This document shows positions 38,575 through 47,916 of a stretch of DNA of 64,000 bases, in pieces. The notes under the pieces were generated by a model, which saw only the letters and a program-made list of their open reading frames with translations, had not been told where the DNA came from and made no database searches. A program made the position numbers and the translations under genes. This DNA is from Qipengyuania sp. JC766 (lineage in GTDB: Bacteria; Pseudomonadota; Alphaproteobacteria; Sphingomonadales; Sphingomonadaceae), in assembly GCF_040717445.1 (NCBI RefSeq), contig NZ_JBFEFL010000001.1, positions 1,932,001-1,996,000 of the forward strand, written 5' to 3'. Position 1 is the stretch's first letter; the number at the start of each line of letters is the position of its first letter.

Positions 38575-40164
38575 ATGCTCGACACCGCCATGACCCAGCA
38601 GCTCAAGCAATACCTCGCCAATCTGCGCGAGCCGATCGAGCTTGTCGCCACGCTGGGTGACGATGCGAAGAGCGCGCAGACGCGCGAACTGCTGGAAGAG
38701 ATCGCGGCGCTGCACGACATGGTCAGCGCCGGTTTCGACGGTACGGACGAACGCGTACCCAGCTTCGTCATCCGCCGCGCGAGCGACCCGCAGAAATGGG
38801 TCCGCTTCGCCGGCCTGCCGATGGGCCATGAATTCACCTCGCTGGTGCTCGCCCTGCTGTGGGCCGGTGGCCACCCGCCCAAGGTGGACGCGGACCTTCT
38901 GGAACAGGCCGAGCGCCTGGAAGGCGATTTCGCGTTCGAGATGTTCTTCTCGCTCAGCTGTCACAACTGCCCCGACGTGGTGCAGGCGCTGACGCTGCTC
39001 GCCCTGACCAACAGCCGCGTGACCGCGACGCTGGTCGAAGGCGGCACCTTCAAGGACGAGGTCGAACGGCGCGACATCATGGCCGTGCCGGCGACCTTCC
39101 TGAACGGCGAACCGTTCTACAACGGCAAGATCGACCTCGCCGGAATCCTGGCGAAGCTCGACACAGGCGCGGACGCGCGCGAAGCCGAGAAGCTGAACGC
39201 CATGGACCCGTTCGAGGTACTGGTCGTCGGCGGCGGCCCGTCGGGCGTTTCCGCCAGCATCTATACCGCGCGCAAGGGCTTTCGGACCGGCATCGCGGCA
39301 GAGCGCTTCGGCGGCCAGCTGCAGGACACGCTCGGCATCGAGAACCTGCCTGGCACCAGCTACACCGAGGGCCCGAAGCTCTCGGACGATCTGGCGAAGC
39401 AGGTCGCGGACAACACGATCGAGCGCATGGACCGCCTGCAGGCCGAGGAGCTGGTGCCCGCCAAGGTGCGTGGCGGGCTGCACACAGTGCGCTTTGCCAA
39501 TGGGGCCGAACTGAAGGCGCGGGCGCTGATCCTCGCGACCGGGGCGCGCTGGCGCAATCTGGGCGTGCCGGGCGAGCAGGAATACCGCAACAAGGGCGTC
39601 GCCTATTGCCCGCACTGCGACGGCCCGCTGTTCAAGGGCAAGCGGATCGCGGTCATCGGTGGCGGGAATTCCGGCGTCGAGGCGGCGATCGACCTTGCCA
39701 AGATCGTCGATCACGTGACGCTGCTCGAATTCGCGGACAGCCTGCGCGCGGACGAGGTGCTGCAGGCAAAGCTGCGCAGCATGGATAATGTCGACATCAT
39801 CGTGAACGCGGCGACCACCCGCGTGAACGGGGACGGCAAGCGCGTAACCGGCCTCACCTACAAGGACCGCGCCACCGACGCCGAGCACGATATCGAACTG
39901 GCCGGTATTTTCGTCCAGATCGGCCTCGTCCCCAATACCGAGTGGCTGAAGGACAGCGGGCTCGCACTCAGCGAACATGGCGAGATCGAGATCGCCAAGG
40001 ACGGCGCGACCAACATTCCCGGCATCTACGCCTCGGGCGATGCGACCACCGTTCCCTTCAAGCAGATCGTGGTGGCGATGGGCGCAGGTTCCAAGGCGGC
40101 GCTGGGCGCGTTCGATTACCTCATCCGCAACGAGGCGACCGACGAGGTCGCGCAGGCGGCCTAA
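38575..40164 (+). CDS. ahpF: Alkyl hydroperoxide reductase subunit F
   Basis: A 529-aa FAD-dependent NADH:disulfide reductase that recycles AhpC. The N-terminal tandem thioredoxin-fold domain contains the redox pair CHNC (about residue 128); then the FAD motif [18 protein letters not shown], the thioredoxin-reductase-type disulfide CPHCDGPLF, the NADH-binding [18 protein letters not shown] and the C-terminal [26 protein letters not shown]. Same strand as ahpC; no terminator is obvious between them. Confidence 0.97.
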   Translation: MLDTAMTQQLKQYLANLREPIELVATLGDDAKSAQTRELLEEIAALHDMVSAGFDGTDERVPSFVIRRASDPQKWVRFAGLPMGHEFTSLVLALLWAGGHPPKVDADLLEQAERLEGDFAFEMFFSLSCHNCPDVVQALTLLALTNSRVTATLVEGGTFKDEVERRDIMAVPATFLNGEPFYNGKIDLAGILAKLDTGADAREAEKLNAMDPFEVLVVGGGPSGVSASIYTARKGFRTGIAAERFGGQLQDTLGIENLPGTSYTEGPKLSDDLAKQVADNTIERMDRLQAEELVPAKVRGGLHTVRFANGAELKARALILATGARWRNLGVPGEQEYRNKGVAYCPHCDGPLFKGKRIAVIGGGNSGVEAAIDLAKIVDHVTLLEFADSLRADEVLQAKLRSMDNVDIIVNAATTRVNGDGKRVTGLTYKDRATDAEHDIELAGIFVQIGLVPNTEWLKDSGLALSEHGEIEIAKDGATNIPGIYASGDATTVPFKQIVVAMGAGSKAALGAFDYLIRNEATDEVAQAA

Positions 40165-40167
40165 CGG

Positions 40168-40746
40168 TTAGCGACGCCGTTTGAGCACGAGATAAAGCGC
40201 ACCGTCGCCCCCGTGGCGGCGGTGCGCTTTTCGTATGGCGGCGATGTCGCCCGCGTGCGGACCCGCGGCCAGCCAGTCGAGCATCTTGGCCCGGATCGCC
40301 CCGCGCCGCTGGCCCCTGTCCGCCGCATCGACCGGCCGCGAACGCCCCGCGATGACCAGCACCAGCCGCGCGCCCATCGTCTTCGCCTGGAACAGTCCGC
40401 TTTCGAGCCGGTGATACGCCCCGTCGAGCGTGTGCCCGTGCATGTCGAGAGTGAAGTCGGGCGCGACCTGCCCTGCCTTGAGCTTCCGGTCCCAGTGCGA
40501 ATCGAGACCGCCATCGCCGCGCGGCACGGACGGGTTTGGCGGCGTGCGTGTGGGTAGGGAAAGATCGCGCCGCTTCGGCTCCGGACGCGCGACCGGGGAG
40601 GACGTAGCGGGAGCGGGTGAAGGTGGCGGCGCCGGCGCGGGGACAACCTTGCGCGGTCGCCGTGCCGGATGCAGCGGTTCGACCGTCGCCGCCAGCTTCT
40701 CCCACGCCTGCGCTTCGGCGTCGGTCAGGCCGCGCGGATGGGTCAT
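40168..40746 (-). CDS. Smr domain protein
   Basis: 192 aa. An N-terminal Pro/Ala/Arg-rich, probably disordered half leads to a C-terminal Smr domain: FTLDMHGHTLDGAYHRLESG (family motif LDLHGxT) followed by LVLVIAGR and a His/Arg-rich end in place of the usual HGRG...G. Smr domains act as DNA-nicking or RNA-cleaving nucleases or bind RNA/DNA. The start codon overlaps the mltA stop (ATGA). Convergent with ahpF, 3 bp apart. Confidence 0.85.
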   Translation of the reverse strand: MTHPRGLTDAEAQAWEKLAATVEPLHPARRPRKVVPAPAPPPSPAPATSSPVARPEPKRRDLSLPTRTPPNPSVPRGDGGLDSHWDRKLKAGQVAPDFTLDMHGHTLDGAYHRLESGLFQAKTMGARLVLVIAGRSRPVDAADRGQRRGAIRAKMLDWLAAGPHAGDIAAIRKAHRRHGGDGALYLVLKRRR

Positions 40747-41921
40747 TGCCCGCGCAGGCGGGCGAGCGTCCCTTTCGGCACCAGGATCAGCGCTTCGCCG
40801 CGACCGGTCATGCCGCCTGCGATGAGGCGCGAATCCTCGCCCGCACCCCAGAACGTATCGAACCGGTTGGTGCCCTTGATCGCGCCGCCGGTATCCTGCG
40901 CGACCCACAGGCCGTTGGCTTCCGGCCGGTCGAGTTGCAGCCAAACCGGAGCGCCATAGGGCACGAAGTTCGGATCGACCGCGACCGAGTTCTCGCGCGA
41001 AACCGCGACGCCGAGCGAGCCAAGCGGCCCGGCACCGGTCAGTTCGCGGAAGAAGATCCAGCTTTCGTTGAGGCGCATGAGATCGCGGCCCGCCTGCGGG
41101 TTCTCGCGAATATACTGCATGATGCCCTGCATGGAGCCGGAATACTTGCCGGGCCCTTCGCCCAGCAGCCCCCGCTCGCGCATAACGCCGCCGATGCCGG
41201 TATAGGCATGGCCGTTCTGGCCGGCATAGCCGATGCGCACGACATCGCCTTCGGGCGTGATGAGGCGGCCCGAACCCTGGATCTGGAGGAAGAAGACCTC
41301 GACCGGATCCGCAGCCCAGGCGATTTCCAGCCCGCGCCCTTCCAGCGCCCCGTCCTCGATTTCGGCCCGCGTGTAGTAAGGCACGTGGTTGCCGAATTCG
41401 TCCGTCCGGCCGAGCGGCGCACGCCCCTGTCGTTCGCTTTCGGGCGTGTCGGCGGGCCATGCGCGGACGAGATCCGCGGGCATCCCGTAGATCGGCACTT
41501 CGTAGCCCGGACGGCGGGTGCGAGAACCGCGGATCTCGGGCTCGAAATAGCCGGTCGCGAACGCCTTGCCGTCAGCGACGCGGACGGTTTCGAAATGGGT
41601 GACGAAGAAGGCGCGCGGATCGCCGGTCCAGCTGCGTGCCGCGTCGCACGGCACCTGCCAGTCGACGGGCCGCGTCAGGCCCGAGGCGTCTTCCCGGCTG
41701 GTCGCCCAGCCGCAGCTGCCGACGAACGCGGTCAGCGCGCCGGCTGCATCGTCGCGGCTTATCGGAAGAGCGGCGACGCCCTGCGCAGCGAACAGGGCGG
41801 TGCCCCCGGCGGTCGTCGCCACAGGGGCGATCGCCCCTCCGGCCCCGCCTGCGGGAATGACGGCACAGGCGGAAAGCAGCGCGAGGCCGCCCATCGCGAA
41901 GAGGCGAAGCGCGGCGCGCAT
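40743..41921 (-). CDS. mltA: Membrane-bound lytic murein transglycosylase A
   Basis: 392 aa. A lipoprotein signal ending in LLSAC (Cys19) predicts outer-membrane anchoring. The MltA barrel contains QIQGSGRLITPEG and MQGIMQYIRENPQAG, and the C-terminal 3D domain has WVAQDTGGAIKGTNRFDTFWG with the catalytic Asp. It cleaves peptidoglycan glycan strands to 1,6-anhydro products. It starts at 41921, 9 bp after the Tim44-domain gene. Confidence 0.93.
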   Translation of the reverse strand: MRAALRLFAMGGLALLSACAVIPAGGAGGAIAPVATTAGGTALFAAQGVAALPISRDDAAGALTAFVGSCGWATSREDASGLTRPVDWQVPCDAARSWTGDPRAFFVTHFETVRVADGKAFATGYFEPEIRGSRTRRPGYEVPIYGMPADLVRAWPADTPESERQGRAPLGRTDEFGNHVPYYTRAEIEDGALEGRGLEIAWAADPVEVFFLQIQGSGRLITPEGDVVRIGYAGQNGHAYTGIGGVMRERGLLGEGPGKYSGSMQGIMQYIRENPQAGRDLMRLNESWIFFRELTGAGPLGSLGVAVSRENSVAVDPNFVPYGAPVWLQLDRPEANGLWVAQDTGGAIKGTNRFDTFWGAGEDSRLIAGGMTGRGEALILVPKGTLARLRGQ

Positions 41922-41930
41922 AGTTTCGGG

Positions 41931-42593
41931 TCAGCCCTGGTCGGTTTCGTCGAGCAGCCAGTCCGGATCTTCCGAACGCACATCGCGCTTGAAAGTCCAG
42001 ACGTCCACGCTCTCGATCGCGTCGTCAAGCGACCCGGCAACGACATTGCCGTCCCGGTCGCGCGTCACAGCCGCGATGTCGGAAACGAAGCGGACGCGGA
42101 TACGCGCCGTCCTGTCGACCAGCGAAGCGGCATCGATCTTCGCATCCTCGATCCGCACCAGCGTGTTGTCGAGCGTTTCGCCCGCTTCCTCGCGCGCGGC
42201 GATCGCGGCGTCGAAACCGGCATAGACGTCTTCGTCGCACAGCTCGCGCAGCGTTTCGCGATCACCGGTCCAGAACGCTTCCAGGATCATCCCGTACGCC
42301 CCCTTCGCTCCTTCGAGGAAGGCGGTGATGTCGAACTGGCGATCCGCCGCGGCGATCGACCGCACGCCGCTTTCCACAGCCGGAAGGACTCCGGGCATTT
42401 CCTGCGGCAGCTGGCGGGCGGGCGCCAGCGCCGGCCGGGCCTGCGCAGCGTCGCGGCGCTGCTCCTCGAACCGCTTGGGAATCGATTCTTCCTCGCCCTC
42501 GTGCCGTTTGCCGAGCACCGAATAGAGCTTCATGCCCAGGAAGGCGGCAATGACGGCCAGGATGACGATCTGAATAATCACGGAAGAGTCCAT
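41931..42593 (-). CDS. Tim44/TimA-like domain protein, membrane-anchored
   Basis: 220 aa. One N-terminal membrane anchor (SSVIIQIVILAVIAAFLGMKL) precedes a charged linker and a C-terminal Tim44-like domain (about 95-215; FLEGAKGAYGMILEAFW, VDVWTFKRDVRSEDPDWLLDET). Alphaproteobacterial TimA proteins resemble mitochondrial Tim44, which tethers the import motor. Divergence from secB is consistent with a role in protein traffic. The ATG at 42593 fits the membrane anchor; the longer frame lacks a good start. Confidence 0.85.
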   Translation of the reverse strand: MDSSVIIQIVILAVIAAFLGMKLYSVLGKRHEGEEESIPKRFEEQRRDAAQARPALAPARQLPQEMPGVLPAVESGVRSIAAADRQFDITAFLEGAKGAYGMILEAFWTGDRETLRELCDEDVYAGFDAAIAAREEAGETLDNTLVRIEDAKIDAASLVDRTARIRVRFVSDIAAVTRDRDGNVVAGSLDDAIESVDVWTFKRDVRSEDPDWLLDETDQG

Positions 42594-42678
42594 ACAAGTG
42601 TCCTGCGAACGGCACGGCCCGTTCCGAGCCGGAACAACCGCGCTTTCAACATGTGCCTTAAATAGGAGGCGATTACAA

Positions 42679-42762
42679 ATGAACAACGCAGGGCGGCTTT
42701 TCGTTTCACCGCCGCCATCGCCCCCGCTGTCGCACGTTGCGGGGGGCGTGCGGCGGTGCTAG
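42679..42762 (+). CDS. Candidate Pro-rich leader peptide upstream of secB
   Basis: A 27-codon ORF, MNNAGRLFVSPPPSPPLSHV plus AGGVRRC, preceded by a near-ideal Shine-Dalgarno TAGGAGG eight to nine nt before the ATG. The core SPPPSPPL is a polyproline stretch of the type that stalls ribosomes and needs EF-P. Within it CCCCCGC (42721-42727) and GCGGGGG (42739-42745) can form a 7-bp stem. It ends 61 nt before secB, whose own ribosome binding site is weak. Expression is not proven; it could be a chance ORF. Confidence 0.4.
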   Translation: MNNAGRLFVSPPPSPPLSHVAGGVRRC

Positions 42763-42823
42763 GCGCGCGGGCCGAAGACCCGATCCGGCGCGGCAGCCGC
42801 GCACAACAAGAAAGATTTCCGAC

Positions 42824-43360
42824 ATGGCCGACGAAGGCGACATCCTGACCGATCTTGACGCAGCGCAGAACAACGGTGCCAACGGGGCCGACAACCAGCC
42901 CGTGGCCGGCATCGTCTCGCAATATGTGAAGGACCTGTCGGTCGAAAACCCGAACGCGCCGGAATCCTTCCGCTGGGACCAGCAGCCGCAGATCGACCTG
43001 CAGTTCAACATCGCCGCGCGCCCGCTGGAAGGCGAAACGCACGAGGTGGAACTGAAGGTCAACGTGACGGCCAAGTCCGACAGGGGCAACGTGTACCTCG
43101 TCGAACTGTCCTATTGCGCCGTCGTCGGCATGCGCAACCTGCCGGAAGAACAGGGGCACATGTTCCTGTATGCCGAAGCGCCGCGCCTGCTGTTCCCCTT
43201 CGCCCGCCGGGTCCTTTCGGACGCGACTCGCGATGCCGGTTTCGCGCCGCTCGTCCTCGATCCGATCGATTTCAACGGGCTCTACGTCCAGCAGATGCAG
43301 CAGCGCCAGGCGCAGGGCGGCGATCCGGGCGCGATGTCGATCCCCGGTTCGGAAAACTGA
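42824..43360 (+). CDS. secB: Protein-export chaperone SecB
   Basis: 178 aa. It holds preproteins unfolded and hands them to SecA. Family features: YVKDLSVENPNAPESFRW near the N-terminus, VELSYCAVVG, and PRLLFPFARRVLSDATRDAGF followed by the LDPIDFNGLY segment. It has an acidic N-terminal extension and a Gln-rich tail. Alphaproteobacterial SecB proteins are of this size. The murJ gene starts 28 bp later. Confidence 0.96.
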   Translation: MADEGDILTDLDAAQNNGANGADNQPVAGIVSQYVKDLSVENPNAPESFRWDQQPQIDLQFNIAARPLEGETHEVELKVNVTAKSDRGNVYLVELSYCAVVGMRNLPEEQGHMFLYAEAPRLLFPFARRVLSDATRDAGFAPLVLDPIDFNGLYVQQMQQRQAQGGDPGAMSIPGSEN

Positions 43361-43388
43361 GCCCATTTCCTGACGCGGGCCTGACGGC

Positions 43389-45032
43389 GTGAGCCTGCTC
43401 AAGAATGTCGGAACGATCGGCGGGCTGACCATGGTCAGCCGCGTCGCCGGCATGGCGCGCGAGATGATCTTCTCGCGCGTCCTCGGCGCCAATACGGTGA
43501 CCGATGCCTGGTTCCAGGCCTTCATCATTCCCAACGTCTTTCGCCGCCTGTTCGCGGAAGGCGCCTTCTCCGCCGCCTTCGTGCCGATGTTCTCCAAGCG
43601 CCTGCACGGGGATGGCGGGATAGAGGATGCGCGCAGCTTCTCCGACGATGTGCTGAGCGTCTTTCTTCCGGTACTGATCGCGCTGTGCGCGGTGATGATG
43701 CTGGCGATGCCGTTCGTCATCCGCCTGCTGGGCGATGGCGGCGCGGCGCCTGCCGACTTCGCGATGGAAGTCGATTTCGCGCGCATCATGTTCCCCTACA
43801 TCGTGCTGGTCAGCCTGGTGACGCTGTTCACCGGCATGCTCAATTCCGTCAGCCGCTTCGCGCCCGGGGCCAGCTTCCCGATCATCCTCAACCTGGTCCT
43901 GATCGCGGCGCTCCTCCTGGGCGACCACGCCATGGCCGAATGGGGCTGGACCGTCAGGCAGGTCGGCTACAGCCAGGCATGGGCCGTGACGGTAGGCGGC
44001 GCGATCCAGCTCGTCTGGCTCTATGTCTGGACGCGGGTCGAGGGCTTCCGCCCACGCCTCCTGTGGCCGCGCATCACACCCGAGGTGAAGCGCCTGTCGA
44101 TCATCGCGCTGCCCGCCGCGATCGGCGGCGGCGCGTACCAGATCAACACGCTGGTGCAGCTCTACTTCCTGAACCAGCTGGAAAGCGGTTCGATCAGCTA
44201 CATGAATTATGCCGACCGGCTGAACCAGCTGCCGCTGGGCATCATCGGCATCGCGCTTTCGACTGCCATCCTGCCCACACTTTCACGCTTCGTCAGCGCG
44301 AAGAACCGCGAAGGGGCGGACCGCATCCAGTCGGATGCGATCGAGCTGTCTATGCTGCTGACCATTCCCGCGGCCGTCGCCCTGGCGATCTGCGCCGTGC
44401 CCTTCGTCACCATGATCTTCCAGGGAGGCCGGTTCAGCCTCGATCAGGCCGTGGTGACGGGCGAGGTGCTGGGCGTGCTGGTCACGGGCCTGCCCGCCTA
44501 TGTCCTCGTGAAAGTGCTGGTCCCCAATTTCTACGCCCGGTCCGATACAAGGACGCCGGTCTATGCCGCCTTCATATCGCTCGCGGTGTTCCTGGCCGTC
44601 TGCCTGGCGAACAACGGGCTCGCCTTCGGAGGACCGGTTTCGATCTTCGGCCAGTCGACAACACTGCCCGCGTTCGGGTTCGAAGGTGCGGGCTACGGCG
44701 TGGTGGGCATCGCGCTTGCCAGCGTGGTAGGGGCATGGATCAACGTCGCCTATCTCTACGCCGTACTGGTCAGGCGCGGCTATTACACGATCCCGCTGGG
44801 GCTCGTGGGGCGGGTCGGGCGGCAGGTGGTGGCGGCCGCGGCCATGGGCGCCGCCTTGTGGTTCGCCCGCGACTTGCTTACGGGCTGGTACGATGCCGGC
44901 CTGTTCGCGCGCGTAGGCGCCCTGCTCGCGCTTATCGGGTGTTCGGCGGTCGTCTATTTCGCCATCGCCTACGTGCTCGGCGCGATCGATCGCCAGCGCA
45001 TCGTCACGCTGACCAGAAGAAGAGAGCCCTGA
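43389..45032 (+). CDS. murJ: Lipid II flippase MurJ
   Basis: 547 aa, MOP superfamily with about 14 membrane segments. The N-terminus SLLKNVGTIGGLTMVSRVAGMAREM and the conserved AFFIPNVFRRLFAEGAFSAAFVP-type stretch (QAFIIPNVFRRLFAEGAF) identify it. It flips lipid-linked peptidoglycan precursor to the periplasm. The GTG start is used since no better ATG lies near. trpS follows 6 bp after the stop. Confidence 0.96.
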   Translation: MSLLKNVGTIGGLTMVSRVAGMAREMIFSRVLGANTVTDAWFQAFIIPNVFRRLFAEGAFSAAFVPMFSKRLHGDGGIEDARSFSDDVLSVFLPVLIALCAVMMLAMPFVIRLLGDGGAAPADFAMEVDFARIMFPYIVLVSLVTLFTGMLNSVSRFAPGASFPIILNLVLIAALLLGDHAMAEWGWTVRQVGYSQAWAVTVGGAIQLVWLYVWTRVEGFRPRLLWPRITPEVKRLSIIALPAAIGGGAYQINTLVQLYFLNQLESGSISYMNYADRLNQLPLGIIGIALSTAILPTLSRFVSAKNREGADRIQSDAIELSMLLTIPAAVALAICAVPFVTMIFQGGRFSLDQAVVTGEVLGVLVTGLPAYVLVKVLVPNFYARSDTRTPVYAAFISLAVFLAVCLANNGLAFGGPVSIFGQSTTLPAFGFEGAGYGVVGIALASVVGAWINVAYLYAVLVRRGYYTIPLGLVGRVGRQVVAAAAMGAALWFARDLLTGWYDAGLFARVGALLALIGCSAVVYFAIAYVLGAIDRQRIVTLTRRREP

Positions 45033-45038
45033 TAAGCC

Positions 45039-46067
45039 ATGCGCGTCGTTTCCGGCATCCAGCCGACAGGCAACCTCCACCTCGGCAATTATCTGGGCGC
45101 GATCCGCAACTGGGCGCGCATGCAGGACGAGCTTCCCGATGGCAGCGAGTGCCTGTTCTTCCTGGCGGACCTCCACGCGATCTCCATGCCGCACGATCCC
45201 GCGCAGTTGCGCAGCGCGACGCTGGAAATGGCCGCCGCGCTGGTCGCGTGCGGGATCGACCCGGACCGTTCGATCCTGTTCAACCAGGCGCAGGTTCCCC
45301 AGCACGCGGAACTGCAATGGCTGCTTAACGGCACGGCCCGGATCGGCTGGCTCAACCGGATGACGCAGTTCAAGGACAAGTCGGGCAAGAACCGCGAAGG
45401 CGCGAGCGCGGCGCTGTTCACCTATCCCGTACTGCAGGCGGCCGACGTGCTGGTCCATCAGGCGACCCACGTGCCCGTGGGCGAGGACCAGAAGCAGCAC
45501 CTGGAACTGGCGCGCGACATCGCGGCCAAGTTCAACCACGATTTCGCATCGGAAGAGGAACCGGTCTTCACCCTTCCCGAGCCGATCAGCCCGCCCGATG
45601 CGGCCCGCATCATGAGCCTTCGCGACGGCTCGAAGAAGATGTCCAAGTCGGACCCCAGCGACATGAGCCGGATCAACCTCTCCGACGATCCGGACGAGGT
45701 GATGAAGAAGGTCAAGAAGGCCAAGACCGATCCCGAGCCGCTGCCGTCCGAGCGTGACGGACTGGAAGGGCGGCCCGAAGCGCTGAACCTCGTGACCATC
45801 TACGCCGCGCTGACCGATTCCAGCGTGGATGCGGTGCTTGCCGACCACGGTGGCGAAGGGTTCGGCGCGTTCAAGCCGGCGCTCGGCGAAGTGCTGGTCG
45901 AGACGCTGCGCCCCATCTCGGCCCGGTTCACCGACCTGCTGCAGGACCGGGAAGCGATCGATGCCATCCTGGCGCGCGGCGCTGCGAAGGCGCGCGAGCG
46001 GGCGGTGCCGACGCTGGAGGCGGCCTACTCGGCGCTGGGCTTCGTGCGCGGCGACGGAACGCGCTGA
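45039..46067 (+). CDS. trpS: Tryptophanyl-tRNA synthetase
   Basis: A class I synthetase of 342 aa. It has the HIGH-like motif in SGIQPTGNLHLGNYLGAI and the KMSKS loop (SKKMSKSDPSD, about residue 200). The ATP-binding GEDQKQHLELARDIA region is conserved. It charges tRNA-Trp. In an apparent operon with murJ. Confidence 0.97.
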   Translation: MRVVSGIQPTGNLHLGNYLGAIRNWARMQDELPDGSECLFFLADLHAISMPHDPAQLRSATLEMAAALVACGIDPDRSILFNQAQVPQHAELQWLLNGTARIGWLNRMTQFKDKSGKNREGASAALFTYPVLQAADVLVHQATHVPVGEDQKQHLELARDIAAKFNHDFASEEEPVFTLPEPISPPDAARIMSLRDGSKKMSKSDPSDMSRINLSDDPDEVMKKVKKAKTDPEPLPSERDGLEGRPEALNLVTIYAALTDSSVDAVLADHGGEGFGAFKPALGEVLVETLRPISARFTDLLQDREAIDAILARGAAKARERAVPTLEAAYSALGFVRGDGTR

Positions 46068-46074
46068 AACAGCG

Positions 46075-46091
46075 ACGAATTCAAAATTCGT
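46075..46091 (+). terminator. Possible weak terminator after trpS
   Basis: ACGAATT (46075-46081) and AATTCGT (46085-46091) are perfect 7-bp arms with a 3-nt loop, followed by TCATTTTCC. The stem is AT-rich and weak for a terminator, so it could instead be a regulator site in front of the DUF4136 gene. Confidence 0.3.
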
Positions 46092-46210
46092 TCATTTTCC
46101 GTTCCTTATCTGTTACCCTAACGACTCGCGGCGTTGGTGGGAACGACCGTCAGAGCACAGCGCTTCTATCGGTACACACGGGAGGTGAGCGCCCCCGTTC
46201 CAAGGAACAG

Positions 46211-46885
46211 ATGATGACACAGAACACACGCAACAGGGGCCGCATCGTCCGATGGGCGTCGGTTCCTCTTCTCCTCGCCAGCCTCGGTGCGTGCACCACG
46301 CCGTTCAGCGCCGATGTCTCGCGTTTCGAAAGCCAGCTCCCGGCGCCGCAGGGCCAGACCTTCGCCGTCGTGGCGGATGATCCCGATCTCGCCGGCGGGC
46401 TCGAGTTCGCGCAGTATGCGGACTTGGTCGAGGAAGAGATGAGCCGTCTCGGTTACAGGCAGGCCGGCTCGCCCGAAACGGCGAACCTGCTGGTCCGTTT
46501 CGATTACGGCGTCGATAACGGTCGCGAACGCATCCGGCAAAGCGCATTCTACGATCCGTGGTACGGTTACAGCCCCTACCGCTCGCGTTTCGGATACCCC
46601 TATCGCAGCCGCTTTCGCAGCTTCGGCGCCTGGGGCTACGGCTTCAGCGATCCCTGGCTCTATGGCGGCGGGCTCGACGCCACAACCGTCTATACCAGCG
46701 GCATCGACCTGAAGATCGACGATCGCGCGACCGGGCAGCGCCTGTTCGAAGGCAAGGCCGAGGCGGTCAGCCGCTCCAAGCGCCTGCCCTATCTCGTGCC
46801 TAACCTGGTCGAAGCGATGTTCACCGATTTCCCGGGTCGCTCCGGCGAGACAGTGCGCATCTCGATCAAGCCCGAAGACAGCTGA
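46211..46885 (+). CDS. DUF4136 domain lipoprotein
   Basis: 224 aa. A lipoprotein signal with LASLGAC (Cys28) and a Lol-compatible Thr-Thr at +2/+3 suggests outer-membrane anchoring. The DUF4136 domain follows (FAVVADDPDLAGGLEFAQYADLVEEEM, VRFDYGVDNG), interrupted by a Tyr/Arg/Ser-rich segment (PWYGYSPYRSRFGYPYRSRF). Function unknown. AAGGAAC precedes the ATG. A clear terminator follows. Confidence 0.85.
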   Translation: MMTQNTRNRGRIVRWASVPLLLASLGACTTPFSADVSRFESQLPAPQGQTFAVVADDPDLAGGLEFAQYADLVEEEMSRLGYRQAGSPETANLLVRFDYGVDNGRERIRQSAFYDPWYGYSPYRSRFGYPYRSRFRSFGAWGYGFSDPWLYGGGLDATTVYTSGIDLKIDDRATGQRLFEGKAEAVSRSKRLPYLVPNLVEAMFTDFPGRSGETVRISIKPEDS

Positions 46886-46908
46886 TCGAACCACAGTATC
46901 GGACAAGC

Positions 46909-46937
46909 AAAGGCGGGCTGAAAGGCCCGCCTTTTTT
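46909..46937 (+). terminator. Rho-independent terminator after the DUF4136 gene
   Basis: AAAGGCGGGC (46909-46918) pairs with GCCCGCCTTT (46925-46934); the 6-nt loop is TGAAAG, and the T run CTTTTTTG follows directly. Strong intrinsic terminator on the plus strand. Confidence 0.9.
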
Positions 46938-46973
46938 GTTGACCAAACCGCCTTCGACTTTCACATCTTCGTC

Positions 46974-47903
46974 ATGAGGGCGGGACTGTTTCTTACGATA
47001 CTCGTGGCCGGGCTCGCGACGGCACAACCTGCCCATGCGCAGGGCGAACCGCATCATACCGACAAGTTCGGCGCGCCCGCCGGATGGATCAGCGGCGGAT
47101 ACGACAGGTCCTGCTACATCGAGCGCATCGGGGAGACCGACCTGCCCGACCTGGTCCTGCATTCCGAACCCGGGCTTGCGAACCAGCTGATCCTGCCCCT
47201 GTTCGATGCCGCCGGGGAGCCGTCGAATGCAGACCGGTTCGCCATCCGGATAGATGGCGACACCACACCGGTTCAGCGCAGCCCGCTCATCGCTTCGTCG
47301 GTGCTTCATGCGGTGGACGACCGGCTCGACCGCAAGTTGCGCACAGGCACCGAGCTGACGATCCTGGGTGACGGGAATGTCCTGCGCAGTATTTCCCTCA
47401 AGGGAAGTGCCGCTGCGATGCGGGCGTTCGACCGGTGCCTTGCAGCAGTAGCCGAAGGGCCCCTCCCGCCCACGATGCCGCTGCTGCAGACAATTCCCCC
47501 ACCCCGGATGCTCGCCATCACGCCGCCCCCGATCGCGACAGCGCCGCCCATGCGTTTGGCGGCGGGGTACCCCGCCGTCCCCATCGACCGCGAGAGCTGG
47601 ATCACGATCGACGACTATCCCGCGAGCGCGCTTCGCCAGCTGCAGGAAGGCCCGGTCGGTGTTTCGATGCAGATCGATAGCCTTGGGCGGGTGGAGCAGT
47701 GCGAAATCCGGAGTTCGAGCGGCTACGCCCAGCTGGACGACTGGACCTGTCGGATCCTCACAAGGCGCGCGACATTCGATCCCGCAACCGACGACAACGG
47801 CAATCCGCAGGCCGGCTCCTACGCGACCGTCGTTCGCTGGGTCCTGCCGCCGGATATCCTCGAAGAGGAAGATGAAGAAGGCGAGCCGACCTGCGGCGAC
47901 TGA
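46974..47903 (+). CDS. Periplasmic TonB C-terminal domain protein
   Basis: 309 aa. A signal peptide (LFLTILVAGLATAQPAHA) replaces the membrane anchor of true TonB. A middle domain (about 30-150) of unknown type is followed by a Pro-rich linker (~155-185) and a TonB-like C-terminal domain (PASALRQLQEGPVGVSMQIDSLGRVEQCEI...). Such exported forms occur in Sphingomonadales. Without an anchor it is unlikely to transduce energy from ExbB/ExbD on its own. Confidence 0.83.
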   Translation: MRAGLFLTILVAGLATAQPAHAQGEPHHTDKFGAPAGWISGGYDRSCYIERIGETDLPDLVLHSEPGLANQLILPLFDAAGEPSNADRFAIRIDGDTTPVQRSPLIASSVLHAVDDRLDRKLRTGTELTILGDGNVLRSISLKGSAAAMRAFDRCLAAVAEGPLPPTMPLLQTIPPPRMLAITPPPIATAPPMRLAAGYPAVPIDRESWITIDDYPASALRQLQEGPVGVSMQIDSLGRVEQCEIRSSSGYAQLDDWTCRILTRRATFDPATDDNGNPQAGSYATVVRWVLPPDILEEEDEEGEPTCGD

Positions 47904-47916
47904 AGCGACGCGCGGC

